Notes: generated from the sequence alone by a model not told the origin. 64,000 nt of DNA from VRUE01 sp963705635 (GCA_963705635.1 CAVPKH010000004.1:434001-498000), one strand, 5' to 3'. Positions 9,808 to 19,606 are shown, counted from the first letter of the stretch. Program-made: numbers and translations.

Positions 9808-9837
9808 TCTTTTGATTCCTCTCACTATTAGTTACGG
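9808..9837 (-). promoter_or_regulatory. Conserved 30-base leader in front of a secreted gene
   Basis: On the minus strand this reads CCGTAACTAATAGTGAGAGG followed by AATCAAAAGA and the ATG. Nearly the same sequence precedes the paralogue at 22157. It contains the ribosome site GAGAGG, but conservation reaches further upstream than the ribosome site requires. Confidence 0.5.
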
Positions 9838-10038
9838 TTTGATGGTTCTTCCTGCGGTGCAGGCGAGAGTGAGTACCCCCGCCGTACCGAGAGGAGCATC
9901 CCACTCATGCTTGAATCTCCAAGCACCTGGATGGTCTGGTTTTCTCTTTGCTCGTTGCCCCTTCGCATGCCGCTTGCAGCCTCAGATTGGGCGAGATGGA
10001 AACTGTGAAATGGAAAACTGGGCGGGCGGATTTTGGCC

Positions 10039-11385
10039 TCATTCCGACTGCTCGTCGCTGATCGCGACTATCGCTGCTGCGGAGCCGATCGCTGGAGTCA
10101 GGGCGAGGTAGCCCAGGGTCGCGGCTATCTGTGGCCGCTGCTGGATCAAAGTCCTGAGGACGTGCTTGTGGAATAGGCCCCAGACTGCGCCGGCGGATGC
10201 TTCAGCCACCAGGTCACTTGCGCGCAAATCGAGTGGTGCGCTATCGCGCAGCTGCTGGGCCACTCCGGTGACGAGGCGCAGGCGAGCCCGCGAACCCTTG
10301 GAGCCCATCGGGAAGTCGTCGGCGAAACACACACCCGCGAGCAGGGGGTCGGCCGCGATCTGGTCGCACAGCGAAGAGATCGCACGGTAGACGCCGCCGG
10401 ACCAGGTACGGCCAGCGGCCTGGGCGCGGGCGGCGTTGGCAACGGCCTCGGCGGCTCGCTGCTCGACCGCCACCAGGAAGCATTCTTCGACGCCGTCGAA
10501 GTTGGCGTTGAAGGTCTTGCGCGAGACGCCAGCGCCTATGCGGATGCGCGAAACCGTCAGGTTCGAATAGCCGTCGACAGAGAGCTTGGCGACCGCCGCG
10601 AGGATGCTGGCGCGGTCGCCGACGTCGATCTCCTTGATGTCAACCTCGGCCTGCGCTTTCAGGGCGGAGTTCCGCCAGACGGTTCCAACGTCGAGCCCGG
10701 CCAGGGACGCGGTTGAAACCGACGGAAAGCTCATCGCCCAATCCATCAGCTCACCCCCCACCCCCATCTCCGCCACCCTGCCTTCGACCAGACGGGTTCG
10801 CGACACCCCCACGATGCCGGCCATCATCCCTTCGACCAGGAGTGCGGGTACCTCCATTCCCTCGGGGGCGCGAGCAAAGCTCTCACCGACGATGCCGGCA
10901 AAGGTCGCCTCCGCTCGCCGAGCCTGCTCGAGCGCGACGGACCTGCCCGCGTATGCATCGACCAGCGCCAGATGCGCCGCGTCGGGCTGCTGCTTCATCC
11001 AACGGGCAAAGCCGCCGTACATCAGACGCGGTCGCTGCCGCCAGTCATTCTCATCAGCCTGGGAGGAGATCAGGCCGCGCGTCCCACCCTGGAGCACCAT
11101 TTCATGCGTGCGAAGAAAGCAGTCCTCTTTGCTGTCGAAGCGTTCGTAGAAGGCACGAGAGGAAACCCCTGCTACCCGCACGAGCTCCCGCACCTTGACC
11201 GATCCATAGCCGTGCCTGGCGACGATCTCAACCATCGCGGCCTGGATCCGGGTGCGCTGACTGTCGGCTACTACCGAACCGTGTCTCCCGGGCCCTGGTT
11301 TGAGCTTTTCGTACTGAGCCCCGGCGGGGGGGGGGCTGCGGCGGTTCACGCGCCGCGGACATCGGCCCGCTCCGTCCCTCGACAC
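10039..11385 (-). CDS. Tandem two-domain TetR family regulator (448 aa)
   Basis: Two complete TetR units lie in one chain. The first helix-turn-helix is VRELVRVAGVSSRAFYERF near residue 70. The second, near residue 280, reads VSRIRIGAGVSRKTFNANF. Each is followed by an all-helical ligand-binding half. Single-domain TetR proteins are about 200 residues, so this is a natural fusion or internal duplication. The N-terminal PGPGRHG segment before the first domain looks genuine, supporting the GTG start at 11385. A perfect inverted repeat 31 bases upstream (11416-11439) suggests autoregulation. The inducer and other targets are unknown. Confidence 0.85.
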   Translation of the reverse strand: MSRDGAGRCPRRVNRRSPPPAGAQYEKLKPGPGRHGSVVADSQRTRIQAAMVEIVARHGYGSVKVRELVRVAGVSSRAFYERFDSKEDCFLRTHEMVLQGGTRGLISSQADENDWRQRPRLMYGGFARWMKQQPDAAHLALVDAYAGRSVALEQARRAEATFAGIVGESFARAPEGMEVPALLVEGMMAGIVGVSRTRLVEGRVAEMGVGGELMDWAMSFPSVSTASLAGLDVGTVWRNSALKAQAEVDIKEIDVGDRASILAAVAKLSVDGYSNLTVSRIRIGAGVSRKTFNANFDGVEECFLVAVEQRAAEAVANAARAQAAGRTWSGGVYRAISSLCDQIAADPLLAGVCFADDFPMGSKGSRARLRLVTGVAQQLRDSAPLDLRASDLVAEASAGAVWGLFHKHVLRTLIQQRPQIAATLGYLALTPAIGSAAAIVAISDEQSE

Positions 11386-11415
11386 CGCACCAAGGTTGCC
11401 TCTCTCGTCAGCCTC

Positions 11416-11439
11416 CTAGAGTACCTAGAAGTACTCTAG
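11416..11439. promoter_or_regulatory. Probable TetR operator: 9-bp perfect inverted repeat
   Basis: CTAGAGTAC, six bases (CTAGAA), then GTACTCTAG: two exact 9-bp arms in a 24-bp site, 31 bases upstream of the start of the tandem TetR gene. The length and position fit a TetR-type autoregulatory operator. No second copy was noticed in the window. Confidence 0.6.
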
Positions 11440-11611
11440 TCGTACCAGAGCCGGACCTTGCTTTCAAATGCAAAGGTTTTCTAACCGGGGGGTCGACTGC
11501 AGAAGCGGAAGAGCTTCGCGGCGAAATTATCCTGCAAATGGGCAGGTATAAGCCCTTGGACGCAGCGGAAGCAGCGTAGGCGAAAAGGGAAATCCGTTCA
11601 ACAAGCAAAAC
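11440..11611. other. Short gene-free stretch between tetR operator and hppA terminator
   Basis: No coding sequence is convincing here. It holds a small hairpin (CCTGC AAATG GGCAGG) and several purine-rich repeats of the GCAGCGGAAGCAGCG kind. I considered a structured RNA but found no match to a riboswitch or tRNA pattern I know. Confidence 0.3.
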
Positions 11612-11640
11612 GGGGAGAGGCGCTCAGCGCGCCCCTCCCC
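11612..11640 (-). terminator. Rho-independent terminator of hppA
   Basis: The minus-strand hairpin pairs GGGGAG..GCGCC with its complement across one A/C mismatch and a five-base loop, followed by GTTTTGCTTGTT. It is 17 bases after the hppA stop at 11657. Confidence 0.65.
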
Positions 11641-11656
11641 CATGTCCCACCTGAGT

Positions 11657-13748
11657 CTAGAAGTGGACGATCGGGATGATCAGGATCGCGACGATGTTGG
11701 CGACCTTGATCATCGGGTTGATCGCCGGGCCGGCGGTGTCCTTGTAGGGATCGCCGACGGTGTCGCCGGTGACCGAGGCTGCGTGGGCCTCTGAGCCCTT
11801 GCCGCCGTGGGCGCCGTCCTCGATCAGCTTCTTGGCGTTGTCCCAGGCGCCGCCGCCCGCGGTCATCGAGATCGCGGCGAAGAGGCCGACGACGATGACG
11901 CCGATCAGCAGGCCGCCGAGCGCGTCGACGCTGAGCAGGCCGACGATGACGGGAACGACGATCGGGATCAGCGAGGGAAGGATCATCTCCTTCTGCGCCG
12001 CCAGGGTGACGATGCTGACCGTCTTGGCGTAGTCGGGCTTTTCGGTGCCCTCCATGATCCCCGGGTGCTCGCGGAACTGCTCGCGAACCTGTTCGACCAC
12101 CTCGCCGCCGGCGCGGCCGACCGCCTCGATCGCGAAGGCGGCGAAGAGGTAGACCATCATGCCGCCGATGATCAGCCCGATCAGCACGTCCGGGCTGGTG
12201 AGGTTGAAGAGCGCCGTTGAGGTCGAAGCCGGCCGGCGCCTCGCTCCGCCAGTTCGCTCTTGAAGGCGGCGAACAGCACCAGCGCGGCGAGCGCGGCGGA
12301 GCCGATCGCGTAACCCTTGGTGACCGCCTTGGTCGTGTTGCCGACCGCGTCGAGCGGATCGGTGACGTTGCGCACCTCCTCGGGCAGGTCGGCCATCTCG
12401 GCGATGCCGCCGGCGTTGTCGGTGATCGGCCCGAAGGCGTCGAGGGCGACGATCAGGCCGCAGAGCGAGAGCTGCGCCCATCACGGCGATGCCGATGCCG
12501 TAGATGCCGGCCAGCTCGTTGGCGCCGAGGATCGCCAGCGCGATCACCAGCGCCGGCGCGGCGGTCGACTGGAAGCCCTGGGCGAGCCCCTGGATGATGT
12601 TGGTCGCGTGACCGGTCTCCGACGCCTTGGCGATCGTCTTCACCGGGCGGAAGCGGGTCGAGGTATAAAATTCGGTGATCACGAAGAGCAGCGCGGTGAC
12701 CGCGACGCCGATCACGGCGCAGAGCCAGAGGTCGGTGGTGGTGACCGCATCGGCGCCGGTGCTCGAGGCCGAGCCGCACCGGGTCGCTCATCAGCCACTC
12801 GGTGATCGGGTAGAAGGCGGCGATCGAGAGGATGCCGGCGGCGATCACCCCTGGTACAGCGCACCCTCGACCCGGTCGGTTTTGGTCCGCACCGAGAGCG
12901 CCCCGATGATCGAGGCGATGATCGCGACGCCGCCGATCACCAGCGGGTAGATCGCGACCTCGCGGGCGAATTCGCCATCGGCGCCGGTGAAGGTGAGGAC
13001 GCCGAGCAGCATCACGGCGACCGAGGTGACCGCGTAGGTCTCGAAGAGGTCGGCGGCCATGCCGGCGCAGTCGCCGACGTTGTCGCCGACGTTGTCGGCG
13101 ATCACGGCCGGGTTGCGCGGGTCGTCCTCGGGGATCCCCGCCTCGACCTTGCCGACCAGGTCGGCGCCGACGTCGGCGGCCTTGGTGAAGATGCCGCCGC
13201 CGAGCCGGGCGAAGACCGAGATCAGCGAGCCACCGAAGCCGAGGCCGACGAGCGCGTCGACGGCCTCCTTGTCGGAGCTGCCGGTGATGACGAGGACGCC
13301 GTAGTAGCCGGCGACGCCGAGCAGCGCCAGGCCGACGACGAGCATGCCGGTCACCGAGCCGCCCTTGAAGGCGACGTCGAGCGCCGGCGGCACGCCGCCG
13401 CGCGCCGCCTCGGCGACGCGCGAGTTGGCGCGCACCGAGAGGTTCATGCCGATGAAGCCGGCCGAGCCGGAGAGGATGCCGCCGAAGACGAATCCGATCG
13501 CGGTCTTGTAGTCCTGCAGGAGCCAGAGCACGATCGCGATCGGCACCGCGACCGCGGCGATGATCATGTACTGGCGGTTGAGGTAGGCCTTGGCGCCTTC
13601 CTGCACCGCCCCCGAGATCTCCTGCATGAGCTCGTTGCCTGGCGACTTCGCCAGCAGGCGCTGGGTGATGATGAGTCCGTAGAGGACAGCCGCCGCCCGC
13701 GCAGACAAGCGCGACGACGACTCCGTAGTCGGTCAAGAAGCTGGTCAA
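11657..13748 (-). CDS. hppA: Membrane proton-translocating pyrophosphatase, broken by about five frame changes
   Basis: It hydrolyses pyrophosphate and pumps protons across the membrane. The pieces join into one full-length protein of about 700 residues. The N-terminus is MTSFLTDYGVVVALV from a TTG with GGAGG upstream. The PPi-binding motif DVGADLVGKVE and the DNVGDNVGD motif are present, and so is the C-terminal GDTVGDPYKDTAGPAINPM. The segment GNTTKAVTKGYAIG has Lys at the position that marks potassium-independent pumps. The reading frame changes near 13700, 12848, 12766, 12480 and 12232, while sequence on both sides stays family-like. I regard these as sequence errors in a working gene, though a pseudogene cannot be excluded. 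Confidence 0.85.
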
Positions 13749-13790
13749 GTTAGTTCCTCCGGCTGGGTTCTAAGCGGCGCGGGAGTCTAT

Positions 13791-14951
13791 CTACGCGCGC
13801 CGACATCGGCGCGTGTAGGTGCGTTTCGTCTCCGCCACGGCGTCGCGGTAGATGTCCTCGATCGAGACACCGGCGTCGAGCGCCTCGCGCGCGCGCTGGG
13901 CGCCGTTGCGGGCCGGCAGGTCGACCTCGATGCCGAGCTGGGCGCGCGCCGGCTCGGTCCAGGCGAGCAGCGCCTCGAGCGCCGCCGCCGCCTCGACCTC
14001 CTCGCCGCGGCGGAAGTCGATCATGCGCGCCGCTCATCCCGTGGCGGATCGCCCGCCAGAGGTTCTCCTCGATCTCGCGGTCGGCGCAGCGGCGCCGCCG
14101 GCGCCGTCGTAGCCGTGCTCGTCGTAGTCGAGCGCCGTCTGCGCGATGCAGGCGGCGATCAGGCCGGCGAGGGCGAAGGACTCCTCGCCGCGCGTCTGCG
14201 CGTCGCAGATCCGCACCTCGACCGTGCCGAAGGCGTGGTGCGGGCGCACGCTCCACCACAGCTGCGTCGACTCGACCGCCGAGCCGGTCCGCTCCAGCAT
14301 GCCGACGAACTCGGCGTAGCTGGCCCAGTCGACGAAGGGGCTGGGCACGCCGCAGCGGGGGAAGGTGCGGGTGAAGATCTCGGTGCGGACCGTGTGCAGG
14401 CCGCTGTCGCGGCGGTCGAGGAAGGGCGAGTTGGCCGAGGCCGCGAGCAGCAGCGGCAGCAGCTCGCGCATCCAGTCGCAGACCGCGATCGCGCGGTCGG
14501 CGCCGCGCACGCCCATGTGCACGTGCATGCTCCAGGTGTTGTTGCGCTGGGCGACGTAGCCGAGTTCGTGGCGCAGCCGGTTGTAGTGGGGCGTGTCGAT
14601 GATCCGCTGGTCGAGGTAGTTGGCCCAGGGATGGGTGCCCATCGCCCCCAGCGCCAGGCCCATGCCGTCGACCAGCTCGAAGAGGCGGCTGCGGCGCTCG
14701 CGCTGCAGGGCCACCGCCTCGGCGAAGCTCTCCGCCCGCCCCGAGCGGATCTCGATCTCGGAGGCGATCAGCTCGCCGGCGGCCGACTCGGCCAGCACCT
14801 CGTCGCGCTGGCAGGCCGCGTAGACGTCCTCGAAGCGGTGCTCGAGCTCCAGCGTCGCCGGGTCGAGGATCGCGAACTCCTCCTCGAGGCCGATCGTGAA
14901 GTCGGTCGAGGACTCGAACGTCTCCCGAGCGCGGTCGAGGTCCAGGGACAA
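13791..14951 (-). CDS. GCS2-type glutamate-cysteine ligase-like carboxylate-amine ligase, two frame changes
   Basis: The N-terminal part has FTIGLEEEFAILDP, the start of the GCS2 (YbdK/EgtA-like) ATP-dependent carboxylate-amine ligase family. It also has the NNTWSMHVHMGV metal/substrate segment and GTVEVRICDAQT. About 385 residues in total is normal for this family. The frame changes near 14085 and 14030, after which IEENLWRAIRHGM and the helical C-terminus ending at 13791 follow. The start at 14951 is TTG. It lies between rex and hppA on the same strand. The substrate (Glu plus Cys or another amine) cannot be read from sequence. Confidence 0.75.
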
Positions 14952-14961
14952 GGGTCAGCTC

Positions 14962-15621
14962 TTAGGTCAGGTAGAAGTAGAGCGCGTAGAGCAGGTCGAC
15001 CGCGGGGCTGGAGGTGTGCACCGTCACCTCCGGCGGCACCTGGAGCAGCTGCTCGGAGTAGTTGAAGATGATCTTGACCCCGGCCTCGACCAGGCGGTCG
15101 GCGACGGCCTGGGCGGCGGCGGCGGGCACGGCGAGGACGCCGACGACGATCTCCTGCTCGGCGACGACCGCCTCGAGCTCGCCGAAGTCGCGCACCCGCA
15201 GGCCGCCGACCTCGGTGCCGACGACGCTGCTGTCGACCTCGAACATGGCGACGATCTGGAAGCCGTGGTCGGCGAAGATGTCGGAGCTGGCGATCGCCTG
15301 GCCGAGGTTGCCGGCGCCGAAGAGGGCGATGTTGTGCTGGCCCGAGGTGCGCAGGATCTTGCGGATCTCCGCCACCAGCGACTCGACGTTGTAGCCGACG
15401 CCGCGCTTGCCGAACTTGCCGAAGCCGGAGAGGTCGCGGCGGATCTGGGTCGGGTTGATGTGGGTGTACTCGGAGAGTTCCTGCGAGGAGATCGTCTCGC
15501 GGCCCATCTTGCGCGCCTGGGTCAGCACCTGCAGGTAGCGCGAGAGGCGCGCCGCGACGCCGAGCGAGAGCCGCTCGCCGTCGACGATCAGCCCGTTGGC
15601 CGCGTCCTGCTCTTCGATCAC
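14962..15621 (-). CDS. rex: Redox-sensing transcriptional repressor Rex
   Basis: Rex senses the NADH/NAD+ ratio and represses genes for fermentative or respiratory redox balance. The 219-residue protein has a winged helix (RETISSQELSEYTHINPTQI then RRDLSGFGKFGKRGVGY), the Rossmann motif FGAGNLGQAI, and the C-terminal helix (PAVDLLYALYFYLT) that is swapped in the dimer. The GTG at 15621 is chosen because it overlaps the stop of the upstream glutaredoxin-like gene (GTGA), suggesting translational coupling. A further upstream start would belong to the glutaredoxin-like gene. Confidence 0.85.
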   Translation of the reverse strand: MIEEQDAANGLIVDGERLSLGVAARLSRYLQVLTQARKMGRETISSQELSEYTHINPTQIRRDLSGFGKFGKRGVGYNVESLVAEIRKILRTSGQHNIALFGAGNLGQAIASSDIFADHGFQIVAMFEVDSSVVGTEVGGLRVRDFGELEAVVAEQEIVVGVLAVPAAAAQAVADRLVEAGVKIIFNYSEQLLQVPPEVTVHTSSPAVDLLYALYFYLT

Positions 15622-15877
15622 CGTGCCCACGCCCCCACAGTATCGAGCCTCGCCCGCACCGCGGCCTCGTCGAGGATCAGCTCGGAGACGACGCTCGCCG
15701 TCGATCTCAACCACCGGGATCTTCTCCAGCATGCGCCGCAGCAGCAGCTCCTCGCTCTCGATGTCGACCTCGTGCAGCTCGAAGCGGTAGCCCTCGCCGT
15801 GCAGGGCGACGAGCGCCTCGATCGCCTCCGCGCAGAGGTGGCACTCCGGGACGCGAGTAGACGGTGACGACCGTCAT
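15618..15877 (-). CDS. Glutaredoxin-like thioredoxin-fold protein, two frame changes
   Basis: The ATG at 15877 overlaps the tsaD stop (ATGA). After correcting a one-base insertion near 15845 the protein reads through a CHLC active site (RPECHLCAEAIEAL), then HEVDIESEELLLRRMLEKIP and VVEIDGER, the cis-Pro and beta-strand end of a glutaredoxin fold. A second extra base near 15692 restores the C-terminus, which ends GAWAR at 15618. It is about 85 residues, normal for this group. It is coupled to rex, so a redox role is likely, but its partner is unknown. Confidence 0.7.
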
Positions 15878-16887
15878 GCGGCGGCGCGGCCGCCGGTGGC
15901 GAAGGCGTCGTAGGCGAGGTAGTCGGGGTACGGGATCGGCTCGGCGAAGCGGGCGGCGGAGCCGATCATCGCTGCGTTGTCGGTGCAGAGCTCGCGCGGC
16001 GACCAGCTTGAGATCGACGCCGCGGCGCTCGCAGAGCGCCTGCACGGCCTCGCGCAGGGCGCCGTTGGCGGCGACGCCGCCGCCGAGCGCGACCGCCCCC
16101 CACTCCCCCTTCTTCAGCGCCCGCTCCAGCTTGGCGACGAGCTGGCTGACCGCGGCGGCCTGAAAGCTGGCGGCGAGGTCGGCGCGGCGCTCCTCGACAC
16201 CGTCGGGCCGAGATCGCGGCAGAGGTAGACGAGCGCCGTCTTCAGGCCGCTGAAGCTGAAGTCGAGACCCGGGTCGCGGCTCATCGCCACCGGCATCTCG
16301 AAGGCCTCGGGGTCGCCCTCCCGCGCCAGCTTCTCCAGCGCCGGCCCGCCCGGATAGCCGAGCCCGAGCATGCGGGCGACCTTGTCGAAGGCCTCGCCGG
16401 CAGCGTCGTCGAGGGTCTGGCCGAGCAGCTCGTAGCCAGCGTGGTCGCGCACCGCCGCCAGCAGCGTGTGGCCGCCGCTGGCGACCAGGCAGAGGAAGGG
16501 CGGCTCCAGCGGCTCGGGCTCGAGGAAGTTGGCGGCGACGTGGCCCTGCAGGTGGTCGACCGGGATCAGCGGCAGCCGCCGCGGCGCCGCGATCGCCTTC
16601 GCCGTGCTGACCCCGACCAGCAGCGCCCCGATCAGGCCCGGGCCGGCGGTGACCGCGACCGCCTCGATCTCGTCGAGCGTCACCCCCGCCTCGGCCAGCG
16701 CCGCCTCGACCACCGGCGCGGCCAGCTCGAGGTGGTGGCGCGAGGCGACCTCGGGCACCACGCCGCCGAACTGCGCGTGCGCCGCCGCCTGCGAGGAGAT
16801 CACGTTGGCGAGCACGCGCGGCCCGTCCAGCACCGCCGCGCAGGTGTCGTCGCAGGAAGTCTCTATGGCGAGGATCAATCGAGCCAC
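15874..16887 (-). CDS. tsaD: tRNA N6-adenosine threonylcarbamoyltransferase TsaD, two frame changes
   Basis: TsaD transfers the threonylcarbamoyl group to A37 of ANN-decoding tRNAs, working with TsaB and TsaE. It starts (GTG at 16887) MARLILAIETSCDDTCAAVL, carries the metal-binding VDHLQGH motif, the ATP-binding SGGHTLL and FSFSGLKTAL, and ends AYDAFATGGRAAA. Breaks near 16205 and 16003 split it. The start overlaps the end of rimI, and the stop overlaps the glutaredoxin-like start. The length, about 337 residues, is normal. Confidence 0.88.
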
Positions 16888-17346
16888 ATGATCAGCGCGT
16901 CCTCGCCGTTGTCCTGGTAGTAGCGAGGGCGCACCCCGGCCGAGCGAAAGCCGAGCCGCTCGTACATCGTGATCGCCGGGCGGTTGGAGACCCGCACCTC
17001 GAGCGTGAAGGGCAGCTTGCCTCCGCCCTCCTCGACCAGCTTGGAGATCAGCCGGCGGGCGATGCCGCGCCCGGCGGCGCTCCGGCGCCACGGCGACGTT
17101 CATCAGGTGCCAGACCTGGTCGTAGCGCGAGCAGACGAGGTAGCCGAGCAGCTCGTCGCCATCGGTCGCCGCCAGGCAGATCCCCGAGGGCTTGGAGAGC
17201 TCGAGCACGAACATCGCCAGCGACCACGGCGTCGGGAAGGAGCGGCGCTCGATCGAGATCACCGCGGGCAGGTCGCTGTAGGCGAGGCGCCTGATCGCGG
17301 CCGCCCCGGTCACCTCACTCGGCTCGCTTGGAAGTGTCTCGCTCAC
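16875..17346 (-). CDS. rimI: GNAT acetyltransferase RimI, one frame change
   Basis: A GNAT-fold N-acetyltransferase of the RimI type, which acetylates ribosomal protein S18 in E. coli. The N-terminal part reads IRRLAYSDLPAVISIERRSF and FPTPWSLAMF. The acetyl-CoA region is VAVAPERRR, then after a frame change near 17087 GIARRLISKLVEEGG, and the C-terminal NRPAITMYERLGF. The end (IMWLD) overlaps the tsaD start by 13 bases. Clustering with tsaB and tsaD is common in actinobacteria. The start is GTG at 17346 inside the tsaB 3' end. Confidence 0.82.
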
Positions 17347-18030
17347 GCCATCGCTCCGCGTCGGGCGCTCTCAGGTAGATCGGCTCGAGGCGCTCGCCGC
17401 CCTCGTCCCGGCACGGCCTCCGCGAGGGCGCAGACGTGCCGCGCGGCGACCCGGTGCACAGGGTCGGCGTCCTCGGGAACGTCGACGCCCCGGCTCGCCA
17501 GCTCATCGCGAAATCGTACCGCTCCCGATCCGGCCGCCAGCGGCAATGCGGGGAGCTCGGCGACCCGCTCGGCGAGCTCGCCGGAGGCGGCGACCAGCGG
17601 CTCCCAGAGCCGCTCGCCGCTGCGGGCGAGTAGAGCGCGGCGAAGACCTCGCCGCGGCGGGCGTCGAGCACGGCGAGGCGGCCGCGGCTCGGGGCCCGCT
17701 CGCTCGCCGAGCGCCCGGCCGAGCGCGTCGAGCGTGCAGACGCCGGTCACCGGCAGGCCCGGTGCTCGCCGCGAGCCCCCGCGCGGTTGCGATGCCGATG
17801 CGGATCCCGACGAAGGAGCCCGGCCCCGAGCCCGACCGCGATCCGGCTCGACCGCGTCCCAGCCGCCGGCCGCCGCTACCGCCCGCTCGACCTCCGCCAG
17901 CAGCGCGGTCGAGTGGCGCGGGCTGCCGTCGGGCGCCGAGCCCGAGCAGCTCCTCGTGCAGCACCTCGCCGCCGCGCATCGCGCAGACGGCGGTGTCGGC
18001 GGTCGCCGTGTCGAAGCCGACGACCGCCAT
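17315..18030 (-). CDS. tsaB: tRNA threonylcarbamoyladenosine modification protein TsaB, several frame changes
   Basis: TsaB is the inactive TsaD homologue that forms the dimer needed for t6A synthesis. The start MAVVGFDTATADTAVCAMRG at 18030 is typical (FDTAT). Later pieces in different frames read SPRHSTALLAEVERAVAAAG, GPGSFVGIRIGIATARGLAA and GLPVTGVCTLDALGRALGE, and the protein ends EPIYLRAPDAERW. At least four frame changes lie between 17960 and 17400, so the middle is hard to read. The 3' end overlaps rimI. Confidence 0.75.
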
Positions 18031-18046
18031 CTCGCTGCCGCCGCTG

Positions 18047-18422
18047 TCAGCCAGCGATGTTGAAGACGAAGGAGCCGACGCGCTTGCCTTCGACGAACCA
18101 GGTGACCCGGTGCTTGCCGGGGATGTTGGAGGTGATCTTGTTGACGTAGAGCGTGCCCTGCGTCGCCGGCTGGGCTTTGGCGCAGATGTTTTTGCCGGTC
18201 GGGAACTTGACGCAGACGCTGTAGTTGACGTCGCCTTTGAGGCTTTTGAAGAAGGCGCCCTTTTTGCTTTTCTTCGGGCATTTGTGCGCCGGCTTCGCGT
18301 TCTGGGAGACGCCGCAGGCGACGTAGTGCTTGTACGCGGCCGCGCCCGCGCGAGGCCGGCGCCGCGCTCGCCAGCAGCGCGGTTCCAAGCAGCACCGCGG
18401 TCAGCGTCTTCAGTCCCTTCAT
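18047..18422 (-). CDS. Small secreted protein, one frame change
   Basis: GGAGG stands seven bases before the ATG at 18422, and MKGLKTLTAVLLGTALLASA is a signal peptide. A one-base frame change near 18345 separates it from the mature part, AAAYKHYVACGVSQNAKPAH, with three or four Cys (ACGVS, HKCPKK, YSVCVKF, NICAK) and an end (WFVEGKRVGSFVFNIAG) that looks like the last strands of a beta-sandwich. It is inserted between tsaE and tsaB, 16 bases before tsaB, an odd place for a secreted protein. Function unknown. Confidence 0.65.
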
Positions 18423-18490
18423 CGGGCGTCCCTCCATTCGCGATACAAGTTCGGTTCGATGCTACATGCACCGTGCCCTCTCGAACACGC

Positions 18491-18925
18491 CTATTTGCGG
18501 GTGGATGCGGCGGGCAGCTCGACCTCGCGGCTGTCGCCGCCGGCGTGGGCGAGGCGCACGGCGATGATCTTGCGGCCGGCCAGCTGCGGCTCGGCCACGG
18601 CCGGCCACTCGACGAAGGCGACCGCTCGGCGGCGCGAGGTAGTCGTCGAGCAGCGCCGGGTCCTCGCCCTCGAGGCCCTCAGCCGGTAGAGGTCGAGGTG
18701 GGAGACGGGCAGGCGCCCGCCCTCGTAGCGGTGGCCGATCGTGAAGGTGGGCGAGGTGATCGGCCCCTCGATGCCCAGCGCCCGGCAGGCGCCGCGGATC
18801 AGCGTCGTCTTGCCGGCGCCGACCTCGCCGCTGACGACGACCACGTCGCCGGGGCCGAGCCGCGCGGCGAGCTGGGCGCCGAGCGCTTCGGTCTCGGCGG
18901 CCGAGCTGGTCCTCGCCTCAGCCAA
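18491..18925 (-). CDS. tsaE: tRNA threonylcarbamoyladenosine ATPase TsaE, two frame changes
   Basis: TsaE is the P-loop ATPase of the t6A machinery. The Walker A motif is SGEVGAGKTTLIRG, followed by SPTFTIGHRYEG and the Walker B-like SHLDLYRL. Frame changes near 18675 and 18630 then restore GLEGEDPALLDDYL and AVAFVEWPAVAE, as expected of the family. The start is probably TTG at 18925, overlapping the stop of the uracil-DNA glycosylase. The length of about 145 residues is normal. Confidence 0.82.
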   Translation of the reverse strand: MAEARTSSAAETEALGAQLAARLGPGDVVVVSGEVGAGKTTLIRGACRALGIEGPITSPTFTIGHRYEGGRLPVSHLDLYRLRASRARTRRCSTTTSRRRAVAFVEWPAVAEPQLAGRKIIAVRLAHAGGDSREVELPAASTRK

Positions 18926-19606
18926 AGAAGTCGAGCTGGTCGGCGGAGGGCTCGGGCGCCGGCTCGGCCTCGACCTCCTCCAACGGCTCCTCGTCGGGCT
19001 CTTCGGCCGCGACCGGCGGCCCCATCGCCAGCAGGTCGGGCAGCGTGGCGAAGTCCCGCGCAGCGTCTCCTTCACCGCCGGGGTCCGCAGCGCCGCCGCC
19101 GGGTGAAAGAGCGGCAGCAGAAAGACCGTGCGACCGCCGAACTCGTGCACCTGCGGCGTTCCGCGCACCCGGGTGATCCCCGCCGGATTGCCGCTCAGCA
19201 GCTTGGTGGCGAAGTTGCCCAGGGTGCAGATCACGGTCGGCTCGATCAGTCGCACCTGCTCGAAGAGGTAGGGGCGGCAGGCCTCGATCTCCAGCGGCTG
19301 CGGGTCGCGGTTGCCCGGCGGACGGCTCTTCAGCACGTTGGCGATGAAGACGCTCCTCACGCGAGAGCCCGATCTCTTCCAGCATCTGGTTGAGCAGCTG
19401 GCCGGCGCGGCCGACGAAGGGCAGTCCCTGGCGGTCCTCTTCGGCCCCCGGCGCCTCGCCGACGAACATCAGGTCGGCGTTGGCATCGCCCGCCCCGAAG
19501 ACCGCCTTTGTCGCGCGTCTCGTGCAGGGGGCACTTCGTGCAGGCCTGCACTTCCTGATAGAGAGCGACAAGCTGCTCGCGCCGCTCCTCGCGCCGTGGG
19601 GCTCAA
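18918..19606 (-). CDS. Family 4 uracil-DNA glycosylase, at least three frame changes
   Basis: It removes uracil from DNA. Diagnostic parts are the iron-sulfur cysteines (QACTKCPLHETR, later EACRPYL and ICTLGNFATK), the catalytic MFVGEAPGAEEDRQGLPFVG motif with GRAGQLLNQML, and the LFHPAAAL motif near the end. The acidic tail finishes SADQLDFFG. Frames change near 19508, 19360 and 19060. The start is uncertain: TTG at 19606 overlaps the stop of the zinc-ribbon gene but needs one more frame correction to reach ALYQEVQACTKC. Confidence 0.8.

Noticed and set aside
9052..9825. Upstream GTG start for the secreted gene
   Set aside because: It would place the GAGAGG ribosome site inside the coding sequence; ATG at 9807 has the matching leader seen in the paralogue.
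11461..11600. Possible structured RNA or riboswitch before hppA's terminator
   Set aside because: Small hairpins only; no match to known riboswitch cores, tmRNA or tRNA, and it lies downstream rather than upstream of genes on the minus strand.
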